This document shows positions 12,686 to 25,300 of a stretch of DNA of 64,000 bases, one piece after another. The translations under genes and the position numbers were made by a program. Each line of letters begins with the position of its first letter. Position 1 is the first letter of the stretch. This stretch comes from Symsagittifera roscoffensis (taxonomy: Eukaryota; Xenacoelomorpha; Acoela; Convolutidae). The stretch is from NCBI RefSeq assembly GCF_963678635.1, contig NC_087069.1:52984251-53048250 (forward strand), written 5' to 3'. The notes under the pieces were generated by a model. It was not told where the DNA came from. It was given only the letters and a program-made list of their open reading frames with translations, and did no database searches.

Positions 12686-12900
12686 TGTATGTATGTATGT
12701 ATGTATGTATGTATGTATGTATGTATGTATCTATGTATGTATGTATGTATGTATGTATGTATGTATGTATGTATGTATGTATGTATGTATGTATGTATGT
12801 GTGTATGTATGTAAGTATGTATGTATGTATGTGTGTATGTTTGTTTGTGTGTATGTATGCATGTATGTATGTAAGTATGTTTGTATGTTTGGATATTTGT
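12421..12900. repeat. Long ATGT tetranucleotide microsatellite
   Basis: About 480 bases of nearly uninterrupted (GTAT)n. Rare single-base variants (ATAT, CTAT, GTGT, TTGT) become frequent towards 12800-12900. The plus-strand frames that encode Tyr-Val-Cys-Met strings are artefacts of the 4-base period, which is open in all three frames. The tract lies upstream of the caspase exons on that gene's strand. Confidence 0.97.
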
Positions 12901-13019
12901 GTGTATATTTGTAATTTTGTCTGTTTTTATGTTTGATGTAGGAAGGTATATTTGTAATTATGTTTAAATGGTTTTATTTATGCCTGTGTACATGTATGAA
13001 TGTATGTATGTTTGTATAT

Positions 13020-13800
13020 AAATTTGTTTTTGTGGAAGTATGTTGGTTTAAGTAAAAATGTCTTTGTGTATCTTGGACAACTCATGTTAGCAATGAAATT
13101 TTTTATAATTGACTAAAATGCTTTCATTCCGTTTTTTGAAAAATGGAGTTGGGGTTTAACTGATTTCTGGATAAACTTTAAAGAGTTTTTGTTTCGGCTT
13201 ACTTTGTTTTTCAAATGAGTGTGTTTGTGTTGTGTCCTTCTCTATTGTTTGTTCAACAGCTTCTGAATCAAAAATTTTTCATCGTGAAGCTTAACAAATT
13301 GTGCAATGATTATTCGAGCAACCATAAAAATGTACCTTGCTTACGAGTTTGCTGATCAAAATATCTCTGATCATTCTTACAGGTCACTCATATTCCTCTG
13401 TAGATTAAAATATTGTATTTCACATGACCTTGAACATTTTCTAGTTGAATTCTCCAATCAGAAATTTTTTTTTTTTTGAATTTTAAAAAAATTGGTTTCT
13501 TTACAAATATTAGACAAAAAATTGCAATTATTAGACTAAAAAAGTAGATTTGAAAAAAAATTGTGTTTTCTTTCGACTGTTTTATCTAATTGATTTTCTT
13601 TAGAATATGTTTAATGAGACTTTGCGAGGAACAATACAATTGTGTGACGTATTACTGGTAAATTTAGGATTACTCTCTTACTCAAAACTACTGAAATGAA
13701 AAAGAATAGAACTATAAATGCTTAGAGTCAAACTTTTTTTTCTCAAATAGAAAATCTAAATTTTTGAATATAATTTGCTTTGTACAATATTCGACCATCA
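13020..13800. repeat. Duplicated block, copy 1
   Basis: This block shares a long series of collinear tracts with 17760-18600 and 19060-19430, for example GGTTTAAGTAAAAA, ATGGAGTTGGGG, CTTACGAGTTTG, GATCATTCTTACAGGTCACTC and GAACTATAAATGCTTAGAG. Identity looks moderate, with many indels. No ORF is conserved between the copies that I can see, so it is probably a non-coding segmental duplication or an old transposon. Confidence 0.6.
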
Positions 13801-14804
13801 AATTTCGACCATTCAAATTATTTTAGTTTCTCTATTCTTTATCTGTAAATTATCTATATAATCGCTGCTATAAACCAATTGTCTCCAACAATTATTCATT
13901 TTGATTTTTTAAAACTGTTTATTCTCCTGAGGAGGTGTTAGTTGATAATTTTGCGGTCTTGAGAATATTCGATATGGGCAGAATTTAGTTATACTGAGTA
14001 TTCGTGAAATAAGTTAGAAAGTATTTGGTTAAATTTTAATTTTTCTGAATGAAACCACTTTTTCTAACTTATACAAAGTAGGGTGGTAATTAATTTGTAG
14101 TTAAATTATAATATTTTTTCAATAGGTTGCATACATTCGTAAATGACTAAAGAACATTGTTGTGGGGCTGCATGTAAGCAAAATTAAAAAAAAATTTGAC
14201 AAATGCAATCGTAGCTACGAATAGTGCCGCGCCATTCTGTACTTTTGATGATTTTCATGATGTCAAGAAAAAGGATTGACAAGTTAAAAAGAAATCTGTA
14301 ATTGCGATGGGCTGTTTGATATCCCTGTTGGAAATTATTTTGAGTTAAATAATAGTATGAGCTTGTATGGTTTATTTTGATGTAAAAATGGATTTTGTAA
14401 AGCATTCAACTTTTTTTAGTTGCTTCGAAAGATTAGAATAGTTGAATTGATTTTGCTTTCTATTTTGCTTGCATTTTTATTAAACTAAAACATAATGGTC
14501 AGTTTGCGGCAAAAGTACAGTCGCTATTGATTAAAAAAATCTCAGTTAACTGGTTTTTAAAATAATTATCATAATTAGCATTGTTGGTGTCTCGATTAAT
14601 GCGATGAGAATGATGTTTATTATAGATGATTGAAGTAGTGTTTTAATGTTTTTGGGCAGGTAGTGTTTTAATAAAATGAGAGTACCGATTGGTGAAATTT
14701 GATTTCAATGAAGTTTTAACATCTGAACATTAAGAGGTTAAGTGTATGATAAAGTGAGTATTGTGGGAAGTTTGAATGGTGAAAAGCGGTATCCGCCTTC
14801 AGTT

Positions 14805-15470
14805 TCAAGCATTAATAATCGATTATAATCGATTATTTTTTTCCGAATTATTCAATTAATTCTTTTGCAGAAAAAATCCATTATAATCGATTATAATTGC
14901 ATATAATTTCTTTTGTTTGCCCATTTTGTCTTCGACCTTCCACCCTAAATGTTTATATTTTAAGCTTTTTTAGACGTTGGCTTACGTGAAAAATGGGAAA
15001 ATTGTTTTAACAGTATTCAAATCAGTTCAGATTGTAGCGTTTTTTTTTTCATTTCTTCTTGATTATAGTTGTTTCATTATGCACATTTTAAATTTATGAC
15101 AACCAAAATATTAGCACACTGCTTTAATTTCATTCTTTTTTCAGAAGAGTTGTATTTCACCTACCGCATGTTTCTTTCAACTATTATGAAGGGATCACTA
15201 TGAAACTTTTGTTTCGTGGTAAAATTTTGTGTTCAAATGAGCCAAAGAGTGACAATACATCTCACTTTAGATGTTTTTCACAAAAAAAGGATTGTAATCT
15301 CTTATAATAGATTATAATTGATTATAAAAGATTATAGGAGATTTTCGGAAAAGCTATTATGAATTATAATTGATTATAATTTATTATAATGTCACGAAAA
15401 ATGTTATCATTGTAATGGATTATAAATCGTATAAACATCTAAACTGGGCGCTTATAATTAATTATAACTT
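14805..15470. repeat. Cluster of GATTATAATC palindromes
   Basis: The motif GATTATAATC and close variants occur about fifteen times in 650 bases. Tight groups lie at 14814-14837 (a perfect 24-base palindrome made of overlapping units), 14875-14900, 15290-15345, 15355-15390 and 15410-15465. Each motif is self-complementary, so the strand is undefined. No gene overlaps. Confidence 0.75.
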
Positions 15471-16555
15471 TGATAGTTTTGACAATTGTATTTGTAAAAC
15501 AATCTTTATTTTCTCTTTTTACTGAGTGCGGGTATTGTGGTGTTTTGGGTTGAAAAATAGGTTCTGGTCGACTATGATCCTAACAGTGATTTGTCTGGCA
15601 AGTGCTGATTTTTTCTGTAAACTTTGAACGCGGTTATATTGTGATGCTGATGTGTTTAATTTAGTAGATGTAATAGTCGTTGTTGTTGTTTATACACGTG
15701 ACGTATCAAATAAACTTTTGGAGTTCCTCTTCTAATTCTGTGTCGGACTGAGTGTGAGTGTCAGGTTACAGACGATTGGTCCTGGACTATATATCTTTGC
15801 TGCAATTGAGGAGAGTAGTTGGTGTGTCGCAAAGAGGGAATTCTCAAGTGGGGCGTAGAGGGGGTTTGTGCTATCGTATTGTGATCGGAAGAAAAAGACG
15901 AGTCCATTAGCTCGCCAGGAGAAAGCTTTTTATTAGTCTGGGATCGAAACCAAAAAAAAACAGTAGTTTATATACGTTGCTCGATGACGAGGAAAGGAAG
16001 GTTGGTATACATTTTTCTTAGGGTTCCGGCCTAATTTTCAATTGTGGGCCGAAAATAGAACTGGTTCGGATCTGCATTTTTGGTGTTATATACTCTTTTC
16101 TAAATGAAAAAATATGCTCTAAGAAAAATAAAGTTAGGTTTGAGACTTTTCCTTTTTTGTAAATACTATGGTAGTCTTAAAAATCAATGAATCGAGCTTT
16201 GACGCGCACCAAGCTAAATTATAAGATTAAGAAGCTGTTTTGAAGTGGTATCTGAGGAAAAATTATGTATTTTCTTGAAAAATATACTTAAGTTTTAGGT
16301 GTTTAAATCTGAAGTACATGATTTCTGTAGTAAAAAAAATTAAAGATTTTGGTCGACGGACTGTAATTGAGTTTCATCCAAAATTGTGAGCTACTCTCGG
16401 AGCTGTGGTGTCGCTCATTGTGTGGTACAATGTCTGATTTTGAGTACTTGCCTATAGATTTTAAATCTTTATTCATGTTTGTAGCTACTTTTCGAACGCT
16501 TTTTGGAGATAACATTTGAAGTGTTTCCATCTTTGTTGAATAGGCTGCGAAACAA
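15471..16555. other. Mostly non-coding; one possible minus-strand exon
   Basis: On the minus strand, 16350-16540 reads openly (METLQMLSPKSVRKV, then SKSDIVPHNERHHSS) after a TTTCGCAG acceptor-like site. A diverged echo of its KSDI region occurs at about 18850-18900 on the same strand. I recognise no family. Nothing else is seen. Confidence 0.25.
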
Positions 16556-17583
16556 AATAAAACAAGACTGCTCGAATCAGGTCGAAGCTCTGAATGTTCC
16601 GACTGCCTTTTAAGCTTTATGAAGCAGTAATAACATTTACAAAATAAATGAAAAAAAAAACTATATGAAAAAATTTTCTTTTCTTAATTTTTAAATTTTT
16701 TTCATTAAAACCATCCCCCCACACGCCATATAAAGTACAAAAGGACAAATTTCGCCCCTTGTAGCAAATGAATTATGGCAAATAACTTTCTTTCAACCAA
16801 TTCGGAACGATTTCTAAAACATCGCGCGTTAATTGTCCCAAATTGGCCAAAAAGTTAAAACTTAAACCCCCATAACCTTACAAAAAATGATCACAGGTGA
16901 AATATCTTTTCAAATTTGAGCTCAGGACAACAATACCTTTTGAATGATATTTTAAAAAATCCGTCAAAAATGGCTAGTTAAAAAAAACGAAATTTGTCCG
17001 AAGAGAAAAAAACCCAACCCGAGCACAAATATTCCGTCACTTTCGTATCGAAAGTCGGAACAACAAGACTGCTCGTATCAGGGCGAGGCCCTGAAGGTTC
17101 CGACTGCCTCTTACGTTCTATGGAGCAGTAATAACATGGAAAGTTACAAGAAACAAAATAAAATGAAAAACAAAGTTCCTAAAATTTGAAGTTTTTTATG
17201 GAAATCATCGCCCCACACGCCATATAAATTACAAAAGGATCTCGCGAATTGTATTAAATCAATTATGGTGAATACGCTGTTTTCAACCAATTTGTAACGA
17301 TTTCTAAGGCGGATTAAATCTCCGCTTACGCGTCAATAGCGCGAGCATATCACGCGTTAATTGTCCCAAATTAGCCAAAATGCCAATCATTAAACCCCGT
17401 AACTTTACGAAAATTGATCACAGGTGAAATATCTTTTCAAATTTGAGCTCAAGACAACACTACCTTTCGAATGATTTAAGAAAATTCCGTCAAAGTGGCT
17501 AGATAAAAAGTCGAAATCTGTCTGAAGAAAAAAACCCATTCCCGAGCACAAATCTTCCGTTACTTTCGTATCGAAAGTCGGAA
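16556..17583. repeat. Tandem duplication of a unit of about 0.5 kb with terminal hairpins
   Basis: Two units, about 16556-17060 and 17061-17583, share nearly the whole length. Each begins ACAAGACTGCTCG and carries GTTAATTGTCCCAAATT, GATCACAGGTGAAATATC and CGAGCACAAAT. Each ends in a strong hairpin (17032-17060 and 17555-17583), TTCCG plus ACTTTCG, a TAT loop, then the complement. Similarity is much higher than in surrounding repeats, so the duplication is recent or the sequence is constrained. There is no shared ORF. Confidence 0.85.
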
Positions 17584-17759
17584 CAAAAATGACAGTTTTA
17601 ATTTTGTGTTTTTTAAAATTGCTTGATATTTTTTGTCATCTACGTGTTATTTTTCCGAATGGTGAGTGTTTTCAGAACCGGATAGATGTTGTTGTATACG
17701 TGGGCTTTTGTTGTTTTTAATTGTAATCCGGTTTTTATGCCTGCAGTAAAAGATGCAAA

Positions 17760-18600
17760 TTGTTTTGGTTGTTTTGGTTTAAGTAAAAACGTCGATGTGC
17801 ATCTTGAATAACTCTTGTCAGTCCTAAATTTTTTACATTCGACTTATATGTCTTCATAATATGTTTTGAATAATGGAGTTGGGGCTTACAAAAAGTTTCT
17901 TTATGTGGATAAACTTAGTTTGCGATAGTTTGCATTCAAGTTGTTGTACTTCTATATGGCTGTCTTTGAGTTGTCTGGCGTTCTGTGTTTTTTGTTCAAG
18001 TAAATTTAATTCAAAAATCAATTGTCGTAGAAGTTAATTTTTCGTGCAAAAGTGTTTGCTGCTTGACATCTGGAGCAATCATACAATAGTACCTTATTTA
18101 CGACTTGTTGCATCACAGTATCCTTGATCATTTTTATAGGTCACTCGTATACCTTCGTAGACCATTGTATTGTATAATTGCATCACATATATGCAAAGTT
18201 TTTCTAATTGAATTTGGAAATCAAAATACAAAACTTCTGAAGTTTTTTGGAAGAAGTGGGTTCATTTGTGGGGGTGATAATAACTTAACTAGTTTTTTGG
18301 TATGTGAAGCAGAAGTTTGGGTTAACGAGAACTGGTTCGGATCGGCATTTTTGGCGTTTTTCAAATGGGAAAAACCATCAATCTAAAAAGGTAGTTATCG
18401 TAATTTCATTCAAAAACTCTTCGTTTTATTTTTTTAATTTGCTTTGAAATGTGTTTTGTTTTACTGTTTTATAAACAAAACAAATGAGTGAGGTGATACT
18501 GTTAAATTTGTGATTGCATTCTTTTAGTGAAACTAAGAAAGTGAGTACTATAACTGCTAGAATCAGTAGTTATTTTAGATAAAAAACCGAACATTTCTTG
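17760..18600. repeat. Duplicated block, copy 2
   Basis: Collinear with 13020-13800 (GGTTTAAGTAAAAACGTC, ATGGAGTTGGGGCTTA, GATCATTTTTATAGGTCACTC). It is shorter in the middle and retains the terminal TACTGTTAAATTTGTGATT tract. The 93-codon plus-strand frame here (18105-18386) is not preserved in the other copies. Confidence 0.55.
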
Positions 18601-19059
18601 AAATCTGTTTATTTGGTAAATGAGTCAGAATTGAACTAATCAGAAATTGAAAAACGGTTTCGTTTTTTTTTTGCCAAAAGTATTTCTCAGAATTTCAGGA
18701 GCTGTTTTTATTAACACTTTTACTTAGTTCTTTTTTGATGTATATAGCGATCATAGAAAAATTTATATTCAATCTTAGGTAGAAATTGGTTGTACGCTTT
18801 TGACTGCGTCATTTCCTCAGGTTTTTTTTCTCAATTTTTTTTGCTAATGTGGAGTCCCTCATTGTTGTGTCCGTTGTCTGGTTTTGAATATCAGATTTTC
18901 CGGCTATTTGAACCAAAAACAAAAAATATTGATGTCAGAATAAGCAAGAAATAAGACTACTTAAATTATTTTTGTTCACTTTGACATCCCTTTATACAAG
19001 AAACTGAATTATACAAGCAAAAATCTTCACAAAAAAGACTCGCAGAATTAGAACTCCTT

Positions 19060-19430
19060 AACAAATTGTGCGAGCTGTAATGAATTGAATGTAATTGTAC
19101 AACCAAAAACCCTAGCAATATTAAAAACCCCTCGGACAATTAAAAAGCCCTTATCTATTGTAATTATTAGAGTAACAAAGGTACATTTGAAAAAACTATG
19201 GTTGTTACTTTTGATAGTTTCGTCTCAATCTAAATATTTTTCTTTACATTGTGCTTAATGATACTTTTCAAAAAACAATGCAATTGCGTGATGTGCTACT
19301 GTTAAATTTTTGATTACTTTCTTAGAACTACTGAAATAAAACGGAATAGTACTATATGTGCTAGAGCCAGTATTTTTTTCTCAGATTACAAAAAAACTCA
19401 TTTTTTGATGAATAAAGAAGTTTCGTACTT
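19060..19430. repeat. Duplicated block, copy 3 (partial)
   Basis: Only the distal part of the block remains. It has a TGTAATTATTAGA-like tract, a CAATGCAATTGCGTGATG-like tract, TACTGTTAAATTTTTGATTAC and ACTACTGAAAT, all matching 13490-13760 in order. Confidence 0.5.
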
Positions 19431-20949
19431 TTTGACAGTGGTATAATTGGAAAAATGTTGCCTTGAAAACTGAATTGGAAAAGATTGCGCCAAATTGCAG
19501 ACCTAACTATTGTATTATTTTTATTGAAAATGTGAAATTTTATTTTTGTTGAACTTTGGGAAAATTCGATAATAACAAAAACAAATGACAAAAAAATTAT
19601 TATAAAGAAATTAAAAAAATTTAATATGAACAATTTTTAATTCTGAAGACATTAGAGACTGTCTCAGTCTTAGTCTTTGAGAAATTGAAGCTGAGTTTCA
19701 TTTTTTCTGATAATTTTTTTAGACCTTTAGGTGTGGTGTTAAATCATTTTTGAAGTCTATGGTAGTCAGAGGAAGCTTTTGGGTGAAAATGGATCGTTTG
19801 CCTCTGATAGTGTAATATTTTCAAAGAGTTTTTCAATTTTTGTCTAAAAATTTTGATGTCTACGAGGCGATTTGGAAAACATTTCGCTCCAGGCTTATTT
19901 GATTTCAGTTGTAAGTGTTGTTCCCAAATGAAATAAAGCTTTTTTGTTAAATTCTCCAAAGTTTATCATATGTGCAGTGGTGAAATTTCAGTTATGAATT
20001 GATCTTTTTTTTTGCATTTTCAGGATGATTTGATGGTGATTCTTTAAACTTGCAAAGCGTTTGTGATGTTTCTATCCTTTGATTTAAAATTTTTTTGCTC
20101 AATTTATTTTGATTTTAGTTCGAATGTCTTCTTTTCTTTATTGTTGTTTTTCTTATGGTCAGATATGTGTCCTTGGGATGCTCTGAATGTAAATTGTATG
20201 CGTTTAGCTGGTGATTGTGACTGTGATTGTAACTGCGAATGATTAAATTGCTTTATTTCGCAAAATTTACTTTCATTTTAGTAGCAGAGCATTATTAGCT
20301 CTCTTTTATATGAATTTATTTGTCTCAAAATGATTCATTGTTTCATATGTGAATTCAGTGTATCGAATTGATTCATTGTTTCGTTGTTTCATCTGAGAGT
20401 TTTCGTTTTTATAGGTAGCTTTGTTAATGGTTTGAGTTTTGTAAACATTTTTAAAATGCATTGACTTTTGTTATAAGAACATAAATTTGTAATATCGAGT
20501 CTGATGCTGGGGTAAATCTAAAAGAAAATTAAGATGTGTTTTTTTGTCTTTGACGTAATTCCTGCTCACATTTGTGTATGTTTTATTTTTAGTATAGTTT
20601 TAGAAAAACCATTTTTTAAACGCGTGAGGCAAGTTTTTGAAAATTTGGGTGATAGAAGTCATTGTCATGATGTATACTTTTGGGTAAGTTGTAATACTCT
20701 TGGTGAGCTACAAAAACCTTGCAAATTTTTGTCGAAATCGCGTGAACTAAAATTAGTTTTCTTGGTTTTTGGTTCCACAACTAGTTTATAATGCAGAAGC
20801 ACAAAGTTTTAGTAACTTTTTTGCCTCGGAAAAATGTTCTACATATCTTGACCACTCATGAAAAAAACTTTCGTTACCATTGAGTAAAGATCTAGTACCT
20901 TCCTTTTAATTTCTGTTTACTTCTAACTTTGTGTTCCGGAGTTCACAGG

Positions 20950-21180
20950 GTGTACTAGGTTTCATCGTATTAAGATGTCTACTGATTTCGTGTTTATGAA
21001 AATAGAATGGTCAGAATATTTCATTTCTCGAAGTTTCTGTCTTAATTTGATTAATTTGGTAATGCTAATAAGGAGTTTGATGTCTTCTGAATTGTTGACT
21101 TTGCGAAGTATCCCGATTTGATAGATGAGTTTTCTAAGGTCTGTTGTCGTGCATACTTTGATCTTTTTTCATCAATCTGT
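20950..21180 (-). pseudogene. Minus-strand ORF remnant related to 22173-22388
   Basis: Minus-strand reading gives SEDIKLLISITKLIK, then KLREMKYSDHS and NTKSVD. This aligns with the reading at 22173-22388 (KTSDDVKLPITSTKSIK, KLRETKHPDHF, NTKSVD). Conservation follows one reading frame, which argues for former coding sequence. The family is not recognised. It is short, with stops on both sides. Confidence 0.35.
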
Positions 21181-22172
21181 AGTAATTCTGAGTGATTGCA
21201 ATAATTTCTGATCTTTAAACCTTCCTTTCTACTTTAAAGTTTTGTGAATTAGTTCTACTGTTTGCTCTATATCTATTGTGTTTATTTATAATTTGACGAT
21301 TTTCATCTGAAAAAATTTGGTTCTGTTCTGTCGGTCTTGCGAGTGTGATCAACTCTAGATGTTATACCTATTTTATATCCTAGATCTGCTGTCATTGAAT
21401 TTCTTCAAGTTTTTGGGTTCCATCTGTTTCCGTCAAAATATGATATTGATTATGATCTATATCTGTTGTTGTAGTTTGATAAGGGAATCGTTTACTCTAA
21501 CTGTTCTTTGACGACTAGCTGGGTTTTAGTTTTTCCATGTTTTTGAGAAACAATCGATTTGCGAGTTTTTGTTCTTACAGGTTTTTGTTTAATTTTTTGT
21601 TTATCTTTTCAGATAGCTATGCTATGCCACACAATCAGAAATATGAGCACCAGCTAAAAAAAGCTTTCTATTTTAACTAAGGGTTTGTTACGTCTTGAGA
21701 TGTCGAGGTATTTCGTTGTTTGGTTTGATAGTTTTTTCAATTCATGTATGTTGCTTCCTTGTGAAATGGGATTTTGTGAAACTTGTGGTACATATTGTAA
21801 TTTTTTGTTTTATGTTTTACTTTGTTTCATAAAAATAATTGCGCGCTCGAGTAAATTGCACTAGTTTTCCGAAACCTAGGTCCAAATTATTGCTTTTCTG
21901 AAACTTAAATTCGGTTTTTTGAAGAGTGTGCGATGCTCCATTTTCAATTTGTAATCGTTTCTATTTTGCATTTAATTTCATATTTTTGCTGAGAAATTTG
22001 TGTTTTCATAGTCAAGTATTTTGTAAGAGTATTCTTGTCTTATTACCGTTAGTATTCTCACTGCTGAATGCACAATTGATTCGATCGTTAAGCCGTTTGT
22101 TTTTTCATTAAGCAAACTTCTTTGATGTTATTTTTGTTTACAGAGTCAAACTATTTACACTGGTCTAAACGT

Positions 22173-22388
22173 CTATGTCGTTTTGTATGTTGGGTTGTTG
22201 GGGTCCACTGATTTCGTGTTGCTGCAAGTAAAATGGTCAGGATGTTTTGTTTCTCGAAGCTTCTGATTTGTTTTGATAGATTTGGTAGAGGTAATGGGGA
22301 GTTTGACGTCGTCTGAAGTTTTGATATCCCAATTTGATAGAGGGGATGGGTTTTGACTGTAGATTTCTTGCAATGACCTTTTAATCAT
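22173..22388 (-). CDS. Hypothetical minus-strand ORF, related to 20950-21180
   Basis: An open frame of 71 codons with a Lys/Ser/Thr-rich product and no membrane segment or motif I recognise. Its middle aligns in frame with the remnant at 20950-21180, about 1.2 kb away on the same strand. It could be one exon of a repeated-exon gene or a transposon ORF remnant. Confidence 0.3.
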   Translation of the reverse strand: MIKRSLQEIYSQNPSPLSNWDIKTSDDVKLPITSTKSIKTNQKLRETKHPDHFTCSNTKSVDPNNPTYKTT

Positions 22389-22399
22389 TTCTAATTTTT

Positions 22400-25300
22400 T
22401 GAGTTTATTGATTTTTTTCTCGGGTGTTTCTTTTTAAGTGAAATTACAAGTCCGCGGCGTGTGAGCCAATTTGTTTTTCTTGATTTTTTTTATAATTGAT
22501 TTCGCTAATATCACTAACTTTGATTTTGAGTTTGTTGGTTTATAAGGTTACCTTGCTAGATGATTTGATGGTTAGCTGGATGTTTTTGTTGTCCAAGTTC
22601 CATTTCCGTTATGGGTATATTTCAAATTATCATGTATCGAGGCGGACTTTTTTCCACTTGATGTTATCTGAAAAAATTGTTTTTAGTTCTTTCTGTTGCG
22701 CTTGACTGTTGAAAACAAAGTTTTAGGGCCAATTATTCCACATTAGATTTTTAAAATAATGACTTTGCGATGATCGTGATTGTATCTTTTCTTGTGACTT
22801 TTTGTTTGAACGTATTTTTGCTGTTGACTGTGAAACTGACTGAATTATTAATGGTGGCGTGTTTTTTAATTGTTTCTTTTCAATTTAGAAAAAAAAGTAT
22901 TTGGGCAAAATTACAGGATTAAACTGTAATGCTTCTTGAGTTGCGGTGGTCTTTTAGCCTTGGGAAAACTGTGTTATAGATAAAAGCAAATGTATCTTTA
23001 GTAAATGAAACAGTTCAAAGAAATTGCATCTTCAGTTATTGCAATGAAAATTTTTACTGCTTCATTGATTTTGTTCGAGGGATGTTGAAGAAAAACTTTT
23101 CTTTATAACAAACGTACTCTGCCTTGTTTCTGAGTGTTACTGATTTTGGTTTTTTTTTGTAAAAACCTTATCTTTTGTACCAAATAGTTTACAAAAAACC
23201 ATGCTGGCTTTTTTAAATTTTGCTGTTGACTGTAACATTTTGCGTTTCGTGCGTCTTGTCTGGGTCCTGGACGACTTCGCGTTGTGTCTTGGACGACCTC
23301 GAAGACGTGATTTAAAGCTTTTTGAAGATTGTTATTTTGTTTTTTGCTGCAAAGTGTATTGATGGATCCGGTGGGCAGGGATAAGTATATTTTGTGACTT
23401 TATAAATAACAATGAATCAAAACAATGAGAAACAATGCATCAAAACAATGCGTCATCAGTAGGAACAAAAAACAGCTTTTATGATGTGATAGTGTTTTCC
23501 TTGCTGAATTTTTTTTTGAATTCAATTTCATCTGTTCGCATAGTGTTTTCTATCATTTGAACTTCGGGACTTTGGTTATATCATGTTTGCATTGGTTTTT
23601 CCTGCCTGGAAGATATGTTCATCAATCTTGCCAAAAGTTTGAAAAGTTATCCGTTTCTATCTGCGTTTGAAGTATCTCGAATGGTAGATTTTTGTCTGTA
23701 GCTATTGTTAAATTGGCTTTACTCAAATTTGATTTTCCTTGGTACTGTTGCTAAAACTATACTTCGAGCTTTATGGTTGATCACGAGCTCAATTGATTAG
23801 CAATTAATCTTGTTGACCTAAGATTTTTGTAATTTTTTTACGGCTAATTTCACTGGTTTTGTGTCTGAGTTTGAATAAAAAAAAGATGTGCACTTATTTC
23901 TATAATCTCTCTATAACTATGCATAATTTGTTTCAGAATATGATCGTTTGTGTGTTTTTTTTTCGTGGAGTGTGAGTCGAAACCAATTGACTGCTGAAAA
24001 TTTTCAAAATAAGGACTTTGTTTAATTTTCTGAAAAACTCTGCTTTTGCTTTCACATTAAAGATAAAGACTGCGCGAGATATTTATCTTAATAAATACCA
24101 TCGTTTTTTGTGTTTCTGTTTTTTTTTTGTTTTTTTTTCAGTTGTAGTTTTCTCAATTAAAAATTGAAAATTATACACGATGGGTTGGAGAACTAATGTT
24201 GGAACAGTTTGGGAATCTTACTGTCCAAAATTGAATCTTTAATTGATAAAAATGGCTCAATTTTTGCGCATGTTTTTTTGAAGAATAAGTTGTCTGTCAT
24301 GTTTGAAATTGAAGTTTGAAAACTTTCTTCGGATAAAATGAGACTTGGAAATTTAATTGTTTTATTTTAAAATAATCGACTTCATTTTTTAATGTCTTTT
24401 TTGAGACCCGCTGATTGAGATTTTAAGCAAGGTCCGGCTAACTCATAGAGTGATTTCAGATTGAAAAACAATTGTCTATTTTGTCAAGCTGTTATATTTT
24501 CAACCAGATAGTTTCATGCAATTTCTATGGTTAATTCTCATATCAATCTTACTATTTTTTTTTAGTTTTCAGTGAATACTAAGAAGGACCCTATAAAAAG
24601 TTTGACGGTGATCAGTTTTATCAGTTATTCTCTAAAAGCTTTCTGACTGCAAACACTCATGATAAAAAATTTGCAAATTAAAAAATATTTATGGAAACCG
24701 ATTGATTAGAAACCAATTTCAGAGCAAAATTTTTAAAGCAATAAACAAAACAGAAAGTCCGAGCAAAACCCAAGTTATACCATCTTACGCTGGCTGACAA
24801 TAATTGCTAATCCTTCAACATCCCTAACTTGAAAACTGCTCTCGTAAAAACAATTCTATCTCAACTTTATGATAAGCTTTTTGCATAAATAGAAATTGAA
24901 TTACTTCCACTTTCTATAAGAAGTTACATGAGATCATTCTACAGTGTTGTGATGTCTGAAAGCAGAATAAGAAAGGTTTTTCTCAAAGTTAAGAAATCAT
25001 TGGCTAGGTGGAAATTACTTCTCAACTAGTATAATATTAGTTTTTCAATGTAAATTAATGTGATTTTTTTTTAAAAAAAATAAAATGAAAAGAGAAGTTT
25101 AAAAAAGTCAAAAAAGTTTTAGTCCTATCCTGAAAATCAAGACATGCTTAAAACTTGTTTAACCATTCAAAAAAAAAGAAAGAATAACTGTGATTTTGCA
25201 CAAAACAACCAGTGTGATAGTCATAAAATAATGATTGATCCTTCAACAATAAATGAAAAATAAGTTAAGAACTTCCACTTTGATTAAGAATACAATTAAA

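Noticed and set aside
12344-12936. Three overlapping plus-strand frames of 156-175 codons
   Set aside because: They translate the ATGT microsatellite; a 4-base repeat without stops is open in all frames.
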